Part shown: piece by piece, positions 10,947-23,682 of the stretch | Numbering within the stretch: position 1 is the first letter of the stretch | How the letters are laid out: the number at the start of each line of letters is the position of its first letter | Source of the DNA: Brachionus koreanus | Lineage: Eukaryota > Rotifera > Eurotatoria > Ploima > Brachionidae | Length of the DNA stretch: 64,000 bases | NCBI GenBank assembly: GCA_016987375.1 | Contig: PJRA01000343.1 | Span: 527,003 to 591,002 of the forward strand | Direction of reading: 5' to 3' | Translations under genes and position numbers: made by a program | The notes under the pieces: generated by a model | The model's input: only the letters and a program-made list of their open reading frames with translations | Told to the model about the DNA's origin: nothing | Database searches by the model: none

Positions 10947-12320
10947 TGAAATTTACATTGACTTGCTTTAAAATACAGTTCAATTTAAACCAGTGTATAA
11001 CATTTTGTTGGCGTAATTCTATTTTGCAAATAAATTTTTTTAATTTTTGTTGTTTCATTTAACTATTTTAAAATAAAAATATTCGCTAAAAGAATATTCA
11101 CACAAGGCATTCTTTTTGTGATAAATTTGAAAGCTTTAACTTAAATATTAATAAATATTTTTCTAACAAAAAAATTAAATAAAAAACTAATTCTTGCTGA
11201 AGCTAGGAAATTTATTTATTTATTGAAAATATAGTTCGGCAAATCCTTGGCCGGTTGCATTGGAAACTTAGTCCTTCCTTTCAGTCACATGAAAAATAAT
11301 TTTTGTTAACAAAATTTTATTTGAACCAAGCTGTTAGTATTAAAAATTAGATTAAAATTAAATTTCAAATTTTACAGTGAATTTGCTAAAACGAAAGAAC
11401 TGAATTGAATAGTTAAACTAAAAATTTAAGTTAAAATTAGAATAAAATTAGGTATATTGATTCTATTTTAAGGAATAAGTCAAGTGGTTAGGTGATTTTT
11501 TTTCGGTCTATTTTTTTGTTTTGGAAGGATGTTGGACATCTAGGCATGATCATTCAAAGTGAACAAAAATTTCAAACTCACATGACAAACATGAAAATGA
11601 ATTAATGTTAATTTCTTTTTTTTGATTTGAATCGATTTGCAATTATCGGATTATTAATGTCCAAATGTATGACTAATTAATAAAGAAAAATGTGAGATTA
11701 ATCGTTTTATAATCCAATTTAACAATAAAATTCAACCAAATGGTATTGATTTTTTAGATTTAAATTAAAACTACTAAAACACTATTGATGTCAATGAAAA
11801 AATAGCTTTTAGTTGCCTTGGGCGTTCGTGAAAATTGAACACCATTCATTTTCTATCCTTTTGACATACTCTAGAATTTAAAAGCACTCAAAATAGATTG
11901 ATGAAGAATTGTTCGAACAAGTACTTTGAAAACAATACTTGAATTAAAAAAGCATTTTAGAGCATTTAAAATCTATAATCAAAGTGATATTTTTTCAGTT
12001 TAATTTTTTTTTCAGAGTCCATGTTTTAAACAACCAAACGCTTTTAATTCTTGAAAAATAACTCTTTAGCAAAATAAGAGCTAAAAATTTTAACTAGCGA
12101 ATATAGAAAAGTGTAAAGACTTTGACTTAAAAAAAAATAAAAAAAAACTAACCAATGTGTTTAGGTGATTAGTTCCTAAAAAATGTCAAACAATCATTTT
12201 TTATTAAACTAGATTGAATTGATCTTTTAAATAAACAATAAAAAATTGCTTCTGAATAATAAAAATATTTTAGTTTATTAATAACATTTAATAACTATTA
12301 ACAGATTAAAAAATTAAAAT
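10947..12320. other. Intergenic between unknown gene and ephrin 3' end
   Basis: About 1.4 kb of AT-rich sequence between the plus-strand unknown gene and the convergent ephrin gene. It contains one minus-strand copy of the dispersed repeat core (11233-11285) and otherwise no recognisable feature. Confidence 0.5.
11233..11285 (-). repeat. Dispersed repeat, core copy 1
   Basis: Read on the minus strand it begins GACTGAAAGGAAGGACTAAG and continues through TTTCCAATGCAACCGG. It shares the first 20 bases almost exactly with the copies at 13.8, 17.0, 17.7 and 50.7 kb and then diverges. The flanks are unlike those of the other copies. Confidence 0.6.
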
Positions 12321-14903
12321 TTAAAAAAGATACAAATGGTAAAATAGATAGAAAGTTGAAAAGAAAACATGATGTATTATATTAAATGATAAACTCATAA
12401 ACAACGAAGATCCGGCTCTATTGAGGTGTCCACTTTCGAACGATTCTATATAAACTTGTTTATCATTAAAAACATTACTGTTACTATAAGCTGACGATGT
12501 GGATATTAGCTGAGATAAAATATCGTTGTAATCAATTGTCTCCGGCTCTAAAATAAATATATTGTCGTCTACTGTTTCAGATAATTTGGTTGTTGTAGTT
12601 GTTGAATAAGAAGCAGCTATTGTGGTCGAATGAGACTTCGATGTTCGAGGTAAATCGACTAAGCTTGACAATATTTTCATGCTTAATGGGTCGAGATTGC
12701 GCGTGTTTGAATCGATTAAGACCATTTGAGACGATGTAATTGGTAAACTATTTGTCGATTTTCTGAAATTGTATGTTCGGGTTTTTTTTGTTGTAATACG
12801 ATTTTTAGAGTCCAATACATTGACTGTAATTTTCATGTTGTGTGTCTTACAGGCACCGCCATCAGTGTTGTGAAGTCCACTAAAGGTACCGTCCGACGTT
12901 GATATAAAATAATAACTTGAACCAGGCGTGAACTCAATTGCATCTGGAACGGGTGAAAATTTCGAAATGTAAAGCGTATACTTTACATTATCGTAGGGTC
13001 TGTCGCACTTTAGTACAGGAACTTTTTGTTGGATATTTTTAATTTTACATTCATCGTACTCTTTTTTCGATACCTTAATTTTAATAAATTATTTTTTTTC
13101 TCAAATTATTTTACTTATTTATTTATGCTTACTTGATAAAGGACATGATATTCAGGCTTGTCATTGTTCATATTACTTGCCGAATACTTTGGGCAAATAA
13201 TATTTAAAAATTCACCGATTCTTACATGGATTAAATGATCATTTTTGACAGATTCATCCGTTAGTGTTGATCTTGAATCGAACCTTATTTGAGAAGAAAA
13301 AACAATTTATTTAAAAATAGGAAAAAAAAAACGCAAATATTTATTTTGAAAATATTCATTTTTATTTAGCTAACTCAATTACGCCTTCAATTATAAATTC
13401 ATATAGTTAATGTCATATTTGCTTATCTAGAGACTGTTATTGACCTTGACTATTTAAAACAACTTTAAAAAAAAACAGCAACACTTTGGCATATTTTACA
13501 AAAATTATTTTCTCACAATCATTACTGTCAAAATGAAGAAAATAAAAACTGCTCAACAACATGCAATACTAATTAATTTTTACTATTTTAGGTATGTGTT
13601 AAATTTGATACAAACAAACATTAAAATGAATAAAAATAAACCAACCTAAAAAACAACCATTGAATACATATTTCAATTCATATTTTATTTTTTTTGTAAT
13701 GACTTAATCACTGGCTTTTATATCATAGAAAAAAACTCAATTATAACTATAGAAGCTTTTGTTAGCATTTATGTTTATATTACTATTTATTTAACTATAT
13801 AATTGCTTATTTTTTATATGAGCCAAGTACATATGGCTAAAGAGAAGGACTAAGTTTCTTTCCAAACTGTCAGCGTATATAAACCAAACTATATTTTAAA
13901 AATAATAATTTGAATATGAAGTCCAGAGCGGTTCTGAGCGGCTTTAGCCCTCTTTTCAGTCTTCATTTAAAAAAAAAATTTATAATAAATACAAAAAGTA
14001 GTTATTGAAAAAAGTTAAATAGTTTGTTTAAAATAAGTTTTAGTGTCGGTGTGACTTGTTTTGTAGTAAATTTACTTATTTCCCTGGCAACTTGGCAATT
14101 AAATTTGTGGTCACATTTTGATTTTAAAATTTTAAATCATTAAAAATAACACAAAACAATTTTTTAATCATTTTTTACTTGTTTTATACACAATTTTATA
14201 TTGAAAATTTAACTTGAATTAACTTGAGCAAGGGGAGTGAAAAAAAAATATTGCCGAAGTGTCATTCTTTAATAAAAAAAAATAAAATAATAAAACAAAT
14301 AATACTCTTTTTTCTAATTTTATTCTAAGAATATTAAATTTAAATTTAAGACATTATGTTAAATTTTAAAAAAGAGATTATTTTGTTAAATGTCTTTTAT
14401 TTTATTTCTTTATTAGCATCATGCATATTGTCGTAATTTTTTTTTTGTATTACAATTAATAAAAAAAACCCTTATTTTTTATTAAATAAAAAATATCTTT
14501 GTAAATTTTAAATAAACTGAATCAAGCATATAGCAAACACTTTGTTTGACTTGTAGATAAATGCTAGATATTCTCTTCGATTACGTTTAATAATTTAAAT
14601 AAAAACTCAACATTTTATTTGAGTTTTTTTGTTGTTTATTCTTATTTGAAGCCCAAGAATTTAGTGATTTTTAAACGAAATTTAATTTAGTCCAATTTCA
14701 ACTTACATTTTGTTGTTGCTGCTCCATACGATCGGATCAATTGGTCTATTAGATAAACATTGTACATTGCTGAACAGAAAAAGCAAGAACAGTATAAAAA
14801 ACGGACTCGTTTTTATGTGACGATATATTACAAAGTCTATTTGATGCCCAATCGACTGTCTGTTGCGGTTGATATTCATTGCTATTGTTAAATTCGGATT
14901 CAT
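12321..14903 (-). CDS. Ephrin (GPI-anchored Eph receptor ligand)
   Basis: Three exons, 14903-14707, 13283-13133 and 13073-12321, joined in phases 2 and 0, give about 366 residues. Introns are 1423 and 59 nt, with donors GTAAGT and GTAAGC. Exon 1 gives a signal sequence (FFILFLLFLFSNVQC) and the ephrin start PIVWSS. Exon 2 has HVRIGEFLNIICPKY and ends at HVLYQ. Exon 3 continues VSKKEYDEC, LKCDRPY, FTPGSSYYFIST and GACKTHNMKITV, so all four conserved disulfide cysteines of the receptor-binding domain are present. A Ser/Thr-rich stalk follows, and a hydrophobic C-terminus with no cytoplasmic tail suggests a GPI anchor, the ephrin-A type of attachment. Ephrins act in contact-dependent guidance and cell sorting. 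The first ATG in frame is 14903; an upstream TTG extends the frame but is not a likely start. Confidence 0.9.
13716..13900 (+). repeat. Dispersed repeat copy 2, in ephrin intron 1
   Basis: The body begins with ATCATAGAAAAAAACT and an ACTATAGAAGCTTTT segment, as in the copies at 16.85 and 50.6 kb. The core from 13835 reads GGCTAAAGAGAAGGACTAAG and ends in TATATAAACCAAACTATA. The copy is more diverged than those at 17.0 and 50.7 kb. Confidence 0.65.
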
Positions 14904-16189
14904 TGCTAATTTAGAAAAAAAGACCAAGGCATTGTAATTTTTTTGTTGTCTATAAAAAATAAAAAAAAATTATTTTCTTTTTAATTAAATCAATATTTAG
15001 TTTGAACTGAAATAGCGGCGTTATAAATCGACACATTTCAACAACAACAAATACATTTTAGTAAACTCCGCCTAATTTGAGCGTACAAGTGTTTTGAATT
15101 CAGTTAGAGTGTTCTCGATTAAGGTAAGTTTAATCGATGATTGATTAGATTCTAGATAAATGATTTTAACCTAAAATAGGAATAAAATTGACCCTTAATA
15201 TTTAATTGATCGTCAATTCCTCGTCTAATATTCGAGGCGGGTTCAATTAATTGTTAAAATAAGATTCGCGGGATATTTAGCGATATTCGAATTGGAATCG
15301 ATAAGCATACTTTTGTTAGAGCAAAACTACCGCTAAGTCTTTGTATAAATACAATTAAGGGTTTTTATTTTTTTTTATATGAGTTATGCAACAAAACTCA
15401 CTGAGGCTTTATACTTAATTAAAAAATAGCTTTAAGGTACGTATAGTATTAATGTGACGTAATTGACTTTATCGCTTCGAAAAAATTCTGAAATAAAGTA
15501 GAATAAAAAAGAAAAAAATAGCGAGGCTAATAAAGAATCGATAAGATTCTAATAGGAACATTATTGAAAATTGAAGAATTCCAATCTGCCTAATAAATTA
15601 AATGCTCTAAAAGCATCGTTTGATTAATCGGTAAATAGGGCCGCGAGTTATAAAACAATATGATACGGCTCTTAAAAAAATAGCTGAATAGTGCTTGTTG
15701 CCGCGAGCACTATAAGTCAACGATAATCAATGGTCTTATCTAATAGCTGCTAAGTAAAAATTGCCACCAAGTCAAGAAAATTTGCAGCTGATGAATAGTA
15801 TGGTATTGAAATGAAAGCTTTAATTCGAGATATCGGCCTATAAGTTCTAAAGCTCTTGAAATAAGAGCTTTGAATGGATCGCAAAAAAAAGCAATCAAAA
15901 TTTTATTCAAAATTATGGTTAAATTCCGTTTTAGTTTCGTTTTACAAAACAACTTTATCTTAAAAATATTGATTGAAGCAATTTACTAAGAAAATAAATT
16001 CCGATGAGTCTGGTAATAATAGAGGCGAGTTATTAGTAGCCGGTCAAATTGTGGGTAGAAAATATTTTATTAATTAAATGAAAGAGCAGGATGTGTGCAT
16101 GAAAATTTTAGGGCTTTGCATTGATGAGTGATCGTCGATAAGTGAGAATAATAAAAGAACTGGGAAGAAAAAAGACCGCCGTTGAACAA

Positions 16190-16250
16190 CTAATCCTAGA
16201 GAGTCGAATTCTCTTTGAGATTTGAAATTGTGTCAAATCCCTAGGATTTT
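16190..16250. other. Compact inverted-repeat structure (three-way junction)
   Basis: AATCCTAG at the left pairs with CTAGGATT at the right. Between them sit two perfect hairpins: AGAG-TCGAATT-CTCT, and GATTTG-AAATTGTGT-CAAATC. The whole fits a closed three-way junction of about 55 nt. No gene is known to me with this shape, and function is not implied by the fold alone. Confidence 0.45.
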
Positions 16251-16844
16251 ACTTAATCAACAACAAATATTCATTCAACATAAAAGATTACCAAAATGAA
16301 TCTTAGATCAAAAACAACTAATGTGTTGTTTGTTAAGATTGCATGAAACTTAATTGTTTAACACACTGGGCTTAATAAAAACTAAATCCTTCCTCGTTGT
16401 ATTGTGTTCATGATAACAATTTTATTTAATCACTTCCTAAATGAAAACAATTACCAAGAAAATTAGAAAAAAAAATATTTTAATTTGTTAAGCTGTTATC
16501 CGACATGATACCCTTATCAAAAATTATCTACAATATCATCATTCATGTGAAAATTTATCATATAAAACAACCATAAATGAATCAAAATTTTTATCATTCT
16601 TCTTTTTATAAAAAATAAAGAAAATATTTATCTCTTAAGATAAATACAAATAAGAGTGTTTGAAAAAAATTTTTTTCTTAAAAATTTTGAATCTTAAATT
16701 TCACAACATATTACAAAAAAAATTCAGCACACTTTTCGATATCGCAAAAAAACACATAGAAAAAAAATGAATAATAATTAAGTAAAATTAAAAAAAAAAA
16801 GAAAAAATTAACATTTCAATTTTAACTTTTAAACGACTAAAAAA

Positions 16845-17030
16845 TTGACTTTTTTATCATTGAAAAAAAACTATAGAAACTCTTTTTTTATTTTATTAAC
16901 ATTTATTTTTATATCACTATTTTTGAACTTTAAAATCTATTATAATCTTTTTATGAACTTTTTACAGTTGGCTGAAAGGAAGGACTAAGTTCCATTCCAA
17001 ACTGCCAGGGTTTATAAACCAAACTATATT
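16845..17030 (+). repeat. Dispersed repeat copy 3
   Basis: The AT-rich body starts TTATCATTGAAAAAAAACTA and contains ATAGAAACTCTTTTTTT. It is followed from 16970 by the conserved core GGCTGAAAGGAAGGACTAAG, then TTCCATTCCAAACTGCCAGG and the palindrome GGTTTATAAACC. Nearly identical in the core to the copy at 50.7 kb. Confidence 0.75.
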
Positions 17031-17739
17031 TTTAATAAAAATAAAAAATAATAAATTTCACCACTTCAATGAGAAATAAAACAATCAATCAAATATAAGA
17101 AAATAAGCTTTAATTGAAAATAAAAATTAACTTTTATGTTTTTCTGCAAAAATCATAGACTCTTAAATTCCATACATTAATTTAAAAATAAAATTGAAGT
17201 TTAAAAAATATTTCATTCATTCTAAATTGTTAAATAAACAAAACTTATGCAACTTATTTTAAATTTTATTTTTATGTATTTTTTATTAAATAAATAATTG
17301 AGGAGAACACTCTTATGTTTGTCCGAATAGCTTAGACATAGATTCAGATTTTTTTATTTTTACATAATAAAAGAGTAAAAATAATAAAGAAAAGTTTTTA
17401 AGAAAAGTATTACTTAATTACTGGAAATTTCGAGATTATTAAAGTATAAACAGAGTTTTTTAAAAGTACATAATTAAAGCCTATGTCCGGACTTTTAAAA
17501 TATATAGAATAAAAAGGAAATTTTGTATCTTAATTATCGAAATTGACTTTGAATAAACTTTTTATCTCATGGTCAACACACAAGAAATGCAATATCATAT
17601 ATATTATTTTTTTTTAGATAAATTAATGTAAATTGTAAATTTGTTTTTTAACATTTTAAAAAATTTAAAAGCTAAATTCAATCTAAATTAACTTTTTTGT
17701 AATTTTGCAACATTGTGCGACATCAAAAATTAATCATGT

Positions 17740-17790
17740 GGCTGAAAGGAAGGACTAAGTCTCCATTCCAACTGGCCTTGGTTTCGCCTA
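17740..17790 (+). repeat. Dispersed repeat copy 4 (core only)
   Basis: The core begins GGCTGAAAGGAAGGACTAAG, then TCTCCATTCCAACTGGCCTT and ends GGTTTCGCC. The second half differs from the other copies and the flanks do not match. Confidence 0.6.
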
Positions 17791-20580
17791 AATTAATTTT
17801 TAAATAAATAAAAATAAATATTAAACAATATCCACTAAATAAACTAATTTTTTATTTCTTTAATCTTAATTTTAAAAATTAAATGTGATATTATTTATGA
17901 GATTTAAAATTGAATCAATTTTTAAAAAATTTAAATTATAAATGAGTTTAGAAGCGCTAATTCAAAAGGTTATGAAACATGAATTAAAAAACATCTCACT
18001 TTCTATTAGTTAATTAGTCCTTAATTATTCATTTCACTAGACAAGAGAGAAAAATCACTGTATAATTTTCAAATTGAATTGCTTTTATATTTATTTTATT
18101 TTAAAATCATTTTTTTTTTATAAATTTACACATTTGAGGTCTATACTGTTTTTTTTTGTCAATAAATAATCATAATAATATAACTTATCCAAAACATGTC
18201 ATCTTAATTGAGTTGCTCAAAAGTTCTTAAATGGAAATAACTTTTATTTTCGATTATATTTGGACCTTATGAAACTTGGATTTATTTAATAATTAACGCC
18301 TGAACTGACATTAAAAATAAAATCATCTGCTGTATAAATAATTTCTATTAGTTAATGTAAACAGTTTATCGCCTGAATTAACCCCTTAAGACTCAAAACA
18401 ACTAGTTTGTTAAGCAAGAATAAACAAAATATTTCCAATTAATTTTCCAGCATAATTTTTTTTTCAGTTGAATTTAATTTTTATTTATAATATTTGAAAA
18501 GATTTTTTTTTAAAAAAGAATTATTGTATATTACACATGTGTTAGAAAGCTTGAAAATCATACTAAAGTAAACAACATTTGACTCTAGACTAAGAAAACA
18601 ATATTGATGATCAATCTGGAATTGATTTGTGAATATTTATTTGTTAAACAGTGATTATTTGGAAAAAAACTGAGAATGTTGCAAAAATAAATCTAAAATC
18701 TAGGAATATTAAAGCGTCGAATAAACTCAAAGTGCACCACGTTACTTAATTAAAATATTTGTTGTTGTTATTTTATTTTGATAAGTGTATCAAGGCTGAT
18801 ACGAACGTCGATCACATGACATTAATAAGAATCTAGATTCAAGCTGGTCTTAGCAATTAGAAAAAAGATCATGCTTCACTGGGACCAAAGAAACTAATAG
18901 CGAACAGTAGGTTGCCTAAAAGATAAACAGTCTCATTAGGATAGAAAAAAAAATCTCAAATTAATCAGGCGATTTATAAAGAGGTGATGAAAATATTTAC
19001 TTTTTAAAATTAACGGATAAGCCCTAAGACAAACAATAACAAAATATTTTTAAAATAGGAAAAAATCAAGTAATTGTATTTATAATTTGTTCAAATTTAC
19101 TTATTGATTATCGATTAAATGTAAAGTAAATTGGCGAGATAAACAAGAAAAATTCCAATCTCATCATTATCATATCTAAATCTTACAATTAAACGAAAAT
19201 TTGAACAGAGCTGATTTATCTTGGGCCGAAATTCCAGCCTATTCTAATGACCTATTAAATCGATTTATAATTATTAGCCAAATTTGCTACATCAAAGACT
19301 CACTGATCTATCAAGCCTAAATGTTAAATCAGCTATGAAAAAGCGCTTTTCGTTCCTTTTTCTTACTTTCCATGCTTGGTCAGATATTTAACAATGAACT
19401 CAATTGTCCGTGCGATAAATAAACAATTTTGTCTCGAAATAAACTATTCCTCACTATTTGTCAAAAAAAATATCCTCCATAACAAATACAAAGGAATTTT
19501 GAATAAACAATTTTCTTAAATAGCACGGTCTGAAGAATAAAAATACAAAATTTCGATTCTGATTTAATCTAATTAACTAAATTAATAAACAACAAATATA
19601 CAAAAAGTTAAATTACTCGAAAAAAAAATTTATTTTAGATACAATCTACTTTAAAAAAAATGAATAATAATTTTAATATTCTCATGCTTTTTATGAACTT
19701 ATTCACTTATGCGATTCGAAAATACAATAAAAAGAAAAAAACAATGAAAAAAGATGGATGAGTAGAGTCGATAATTTAAGGACTTGAAAATCATTCTTGA
19801 GCTTTTAACCATGCCATACTAACAAACGATAAAAGAAATAGATTAAAATTAATCAACTCAATTTTGTCAACTTAAACTTTTCTCTAAAATTTTAGAATTT
19901 AATTTTTAAATTTTTTTTTCTCTTTCTTTGATCAACCATGAGGTGTTTTCTTGAAATAAAAACATTTTTCTGCAAGAAAATCCAGAATAATTACAACCAA
20001 AAACGTTTTATTTATTCAAAACATTAATAATTTTTAACCTCTTTTTATTTTGGACTTTAAGAAAACTCTGACTTTCGTATTTTCTTTTAGCCTTTTTGAA
20101 ATAAAAATTGATTCCTCAAAATAAAATATTTACTTTGAAAACTTTATTAAGGACATTAAATATTCGTTTTAGAATATCACTATTTGATTAAGTGTAATTA
20201 CCTTGAAAGATATTTAGAACAATTAACAGTCGATGCCTATATTTTTTCAAATTCAATTTTTGAATTTCAGTTCAATCAAAATACTTTTAACTTTTCTCAC
20301 AATTTAGACACCTTTTGCCATTTAAATATTAATAACAATCATTTCAAGAAGAAGAAAAAGCATTTCAGAGGCGTCTGCTTAGAAAATCAAGAACCAAAGT
20401 GAAAGCAAAAGCTGTCAAACTATCACCACAAGAAAAACCCTTCCAACCATTTTTTCTTCTTATTCATTTAATTCAATTTAGAATAAAGTAATTATTTGAT
20501 GACTCGGGTAAAAAAGAAAGAAATAGTAAGGTAGCAGTGTATGGTGTAAATAATCAATTGTGTCATTTATATTTATTCAA

Positions 20581-20605
20581 TAAACTAAACTAAACTAAAC
20601 TAAAC
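20581..20605 (+). repeat. Short tandem repeat (TAAAC)5
   Basis: Five perfect TAAAC units in a row. A simple microsatellite; too short to suggest a telomeric origin. Confidence 0.8.
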
Positions 20606-22040
20606 TTCTTTTCAAGTATTATCTAAACTTGAAAAACATAAGTCTTTTATTTACTTAAACGTATTTAAGCTTTTATTTAAATTAATGAATATTTAACATA
20701 AAACCCTTAGCAAGTCGCTTTGAAATTAAAATTCTTATATTTTATCAAATTATTGAAATTAAAAATTCAATTTAATCTGATTAAAAAGTTTAAAGTGCTT
20801 GTGTTAAGTAAAGAAAAATCGTCAAATAAAATTAATAAATTACAACCAAAAAATCTAATTTTTTTTGAAATCTCAAAAATTACTATCAATTATCAGATCA
20901 GATAAATTTTGCTTATACTTAAAAAAAAAGAAAAGAATAAGTTTCTAACTATAAAATTTTATTGAACCACGCCTTGACTTAGATACTTGAAAAATTGAAT
21001 TAATCATTGAGTTTTCGTGAAAATTGATCTATCTTCTAGGAAATAAATTTAAATTCAAGGTAAATATTTACATTGAAATGATATTTTATTCATTCAATCC
21101 TACAGTAGCTTATCCTTGAAAATTCATCAAAAAAAAACAAGCGTGCCAAAAACAATTGACTTAATAAAGCACATGACCTTATCTTTAAATGTAACACTAC
21201 TTTTGAGGTAAATATTAACTACATGATCATACATCAAATACTTTGACCAATGTATTCATTCTTATCTGATTAAAATCTAGTTTAAGTCAAAAGAGAATTA
21301 TGATCAGATTAAAGACACTTATTAATAAGCGTGTATTAAAAAAAAATAAAAAAATGAAATTCTAAAGAATTTGAGACCATTTAATCTCATGCTTGTCTAA
21401 TTAATAAGTAATTTTTCAATATTTTTTTTCTAAAACTAAACTCGCAATAATTTTGCACTCTCAATATATGAATAACTTATTAAAAATCGATCAAGAAACG
21501 TTCAAGCCAGATTATTTTTTAATTTACCACAAAAAGTTATGCCCTGAAATAGTCTTACATAACATCCAAAAAAAAAGGAAATTAAAATTAAAGCTTAAGT
21601 TGGAAATTTTAAATTTAACAAAAAAACAATTAATAAACTAAAAAAAAAGCTCTCAAATATTTTAAATCAATTTTTTTAGTAATTTTACTTAATTACTTGA
21701 AAAATGATTCTTTTGGATACTGTGAGTAAAATGTAATAAACTTTAGCTTAAGAGGCCAATTTGCAGATTAAAATAGCAAAAACATACAATGAATTAAATA
21801 AATTTTTTTTACTAAATAAATGTATTTTTTAAGTAAACCTTCCATTTTGAATCAAATAGATAGTTCAAAGGAAGCATTTGTGAAATTCAAAAAAAATATC
21901 TATAACCTTTAATTGTTGTAGTAATTTAACCGATTGGCCTTTAGGTATTTTTTTTTAAATTTTGCTATAAATCAATATAAAAAGATAATTGCGTTGTATA
22001 TAAAAAAAAAAAAACAGATCAATATCATTAAAAATATTAT

Positions 22041-22085
22041 AGTTTGGTTTATATAGTGGAAGTTTGGAACAAAATTTAGCTAGTC
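22041..22085 (-). repeat. Possible degraded dispersed repeat
   Basis: On the minus strand, GTTCCAAACTTCCACTATAT followed by AAACCAAACTATA resembles the distal half of the dispersed repeat, but the diagnostic GAAGGACTAAG part is missing. Weak. Confidence 0.3.
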
Positions 22086-23682
22086 ATTTCAGACAAATTT
22101 TAATTAATAAATATAAAAAGATGCTATTAAAAAGGATTAAATTTGACATTTGATTTTTTTTTTAAAACTGATGAATTTGACGAAATTTATTTTAAATCCT
22201 AGCACTCTTTGAATATTAATATTAATCACTAAATCAAGGTTCTAATAAAATAACTTTGGTAACTCAGTAAAACTATATTTTTTTTATTCTCGTTAAAATG
22301 AAAAAATGAGTTCAAATTTAAAATAAGCATGATCATAGATTTTTTAACAAAAATATGCAAATACTTGCGGATTTAATCGTTAGTTTAAAAAATCTTCATT
22401 AAATAACCTAATGCAATGATTATAGTAAAGAACAATAATATACATTCCAACTTATTAACTTACACTATCCAATTTAAATTATAATTTAATCAAAAATATG
22501 TGATTTTTAAGTAGCCTCTTTTAAAAAAATGCAAATTTATTCGTAATAGACATAAAAAACTGCCCAAATGTTTTCATTTTAGTTACAAATTATTCATTTA
22601 ATAATTTTTTTTGTGAATTCTTTTTTTTACATCACCCAAGAGGTGTTTTCTGAAATAAATAAAATAAAATGATATTTAATTAATAAAAATAAAAATAAAA
22701 AAAAAGACCATTTAATAAATAAAATTAGATATATATTTTAATTTATTTTTTTTATCTTATTTTGGTAGAACAAAAAGTACAATTTTAAAAATAATTACTG
22801 AAATTCTCAATTGATAATTGAACTTTTAATCTCGAAAATTGCCAGACATTTAATTAAGCTGATAGAATCGAGCAGCATTTTGTTTATATAATATTAAAAA
22901 CTAATTTTAGCATTATTTTTAATTTCATACTCAAAATTGGTCTAATTTTTGCTGATCTAATAAATTTACTATTTGGACCAAACTGAAATTAAACATTTCC
23001 AGACCTAATTTGAATAAAAAGGCTCTCTTAATTGTAAATTAAATTAACAATAAATAAAACTTAATTTAGATAAGAAAATTTTTAATGAAGAAGATGCTCG
23101 AATTTTCGGTAAAGCTGAATAAACAATCGTTCCTAAATGCCATGAAATAATCAAGTAAATAAAATTATTTATTTATCCTAATAGAAAAGGTATTTGTACG
23201 TTGTATAGTAAAAGTCACTAAACTCTTGAGGATTTGTTGAATTAAATGTTGCCTTTTGCTCCAAATTACAAGTTTGATTGATTCGAAATCGAGTTTTTTA
23301 AAAGTGAAGTTGACTCGATGATTGATTGATATCGTATCGATACGCCAATTATACTATTTTATCAATTATTCTATTTTAGACATGCGATTCAAAGTTTATA
23401 AAATATCTTTATGGCTTTAATTCAAGCATTGTTCTAAATATTTTTAAATTGTTTTAGAACAATAAAACTATAAAATAAACTCGGCTATAAAAAGGAAGTA
23501 ATTGTTGACGGTGATTTTGCTTTTAGATCTTGATGATAAGATTAAAAATAAAATTGTGGACAAAAATTTTAATTTACATTTAAAATCAAACTAAATGTTA
23601 AATTTAAAAAAGTTTTATTTTGAAAATTATTTAAAACTAAAATTTAAATTATTTCTACATTTTCTTTAGCGCTAAATGCAAT

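Larger units (their letters stand above)
14904..23682. other. 8.8-kb gene-poor region
   Basis: No convincing coding exon. All longer frames here are short, low-complexity and unlike proteins. 14.95-16.3 kb is visibly less AT-rich than the rest and contains several small inverted repeats, so it may hold a promoter or non-coding transcript. 16.3-23.6 kb is very AT-rich and carries copies of the dispersed repeat (16.85-17.02, 17.74-17.79, and a weak minus-strand piece at 22.04-22.08 kb). It also has a pentanucleotide tandem at 20581 and two copies of a short motif AGGTGTTTTCT at about 19940 and 22641. Confidence 0.5.

Noticed and set aside
15784..15815. Hammerhead ribozyme (CTGATGA...GAAA at 15787)
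   Set aside because: Stem II would have only three weak pairs, and flanking stems I and III cannot be formed.
20581..20605. Interstitial telomere repeat
   Set aside because: Five TAAAC units do not match any telomeric repeat I know and are too few.
20184..21641. Several 60-72 codon frames in the 20-22 kb desert
   Set aside because: Composition is Lys/Ile/Asn/Leu as expected from random AT-rich DNA, and starts are often non-ATG. No motifs, splice partners or protein-like pattern.
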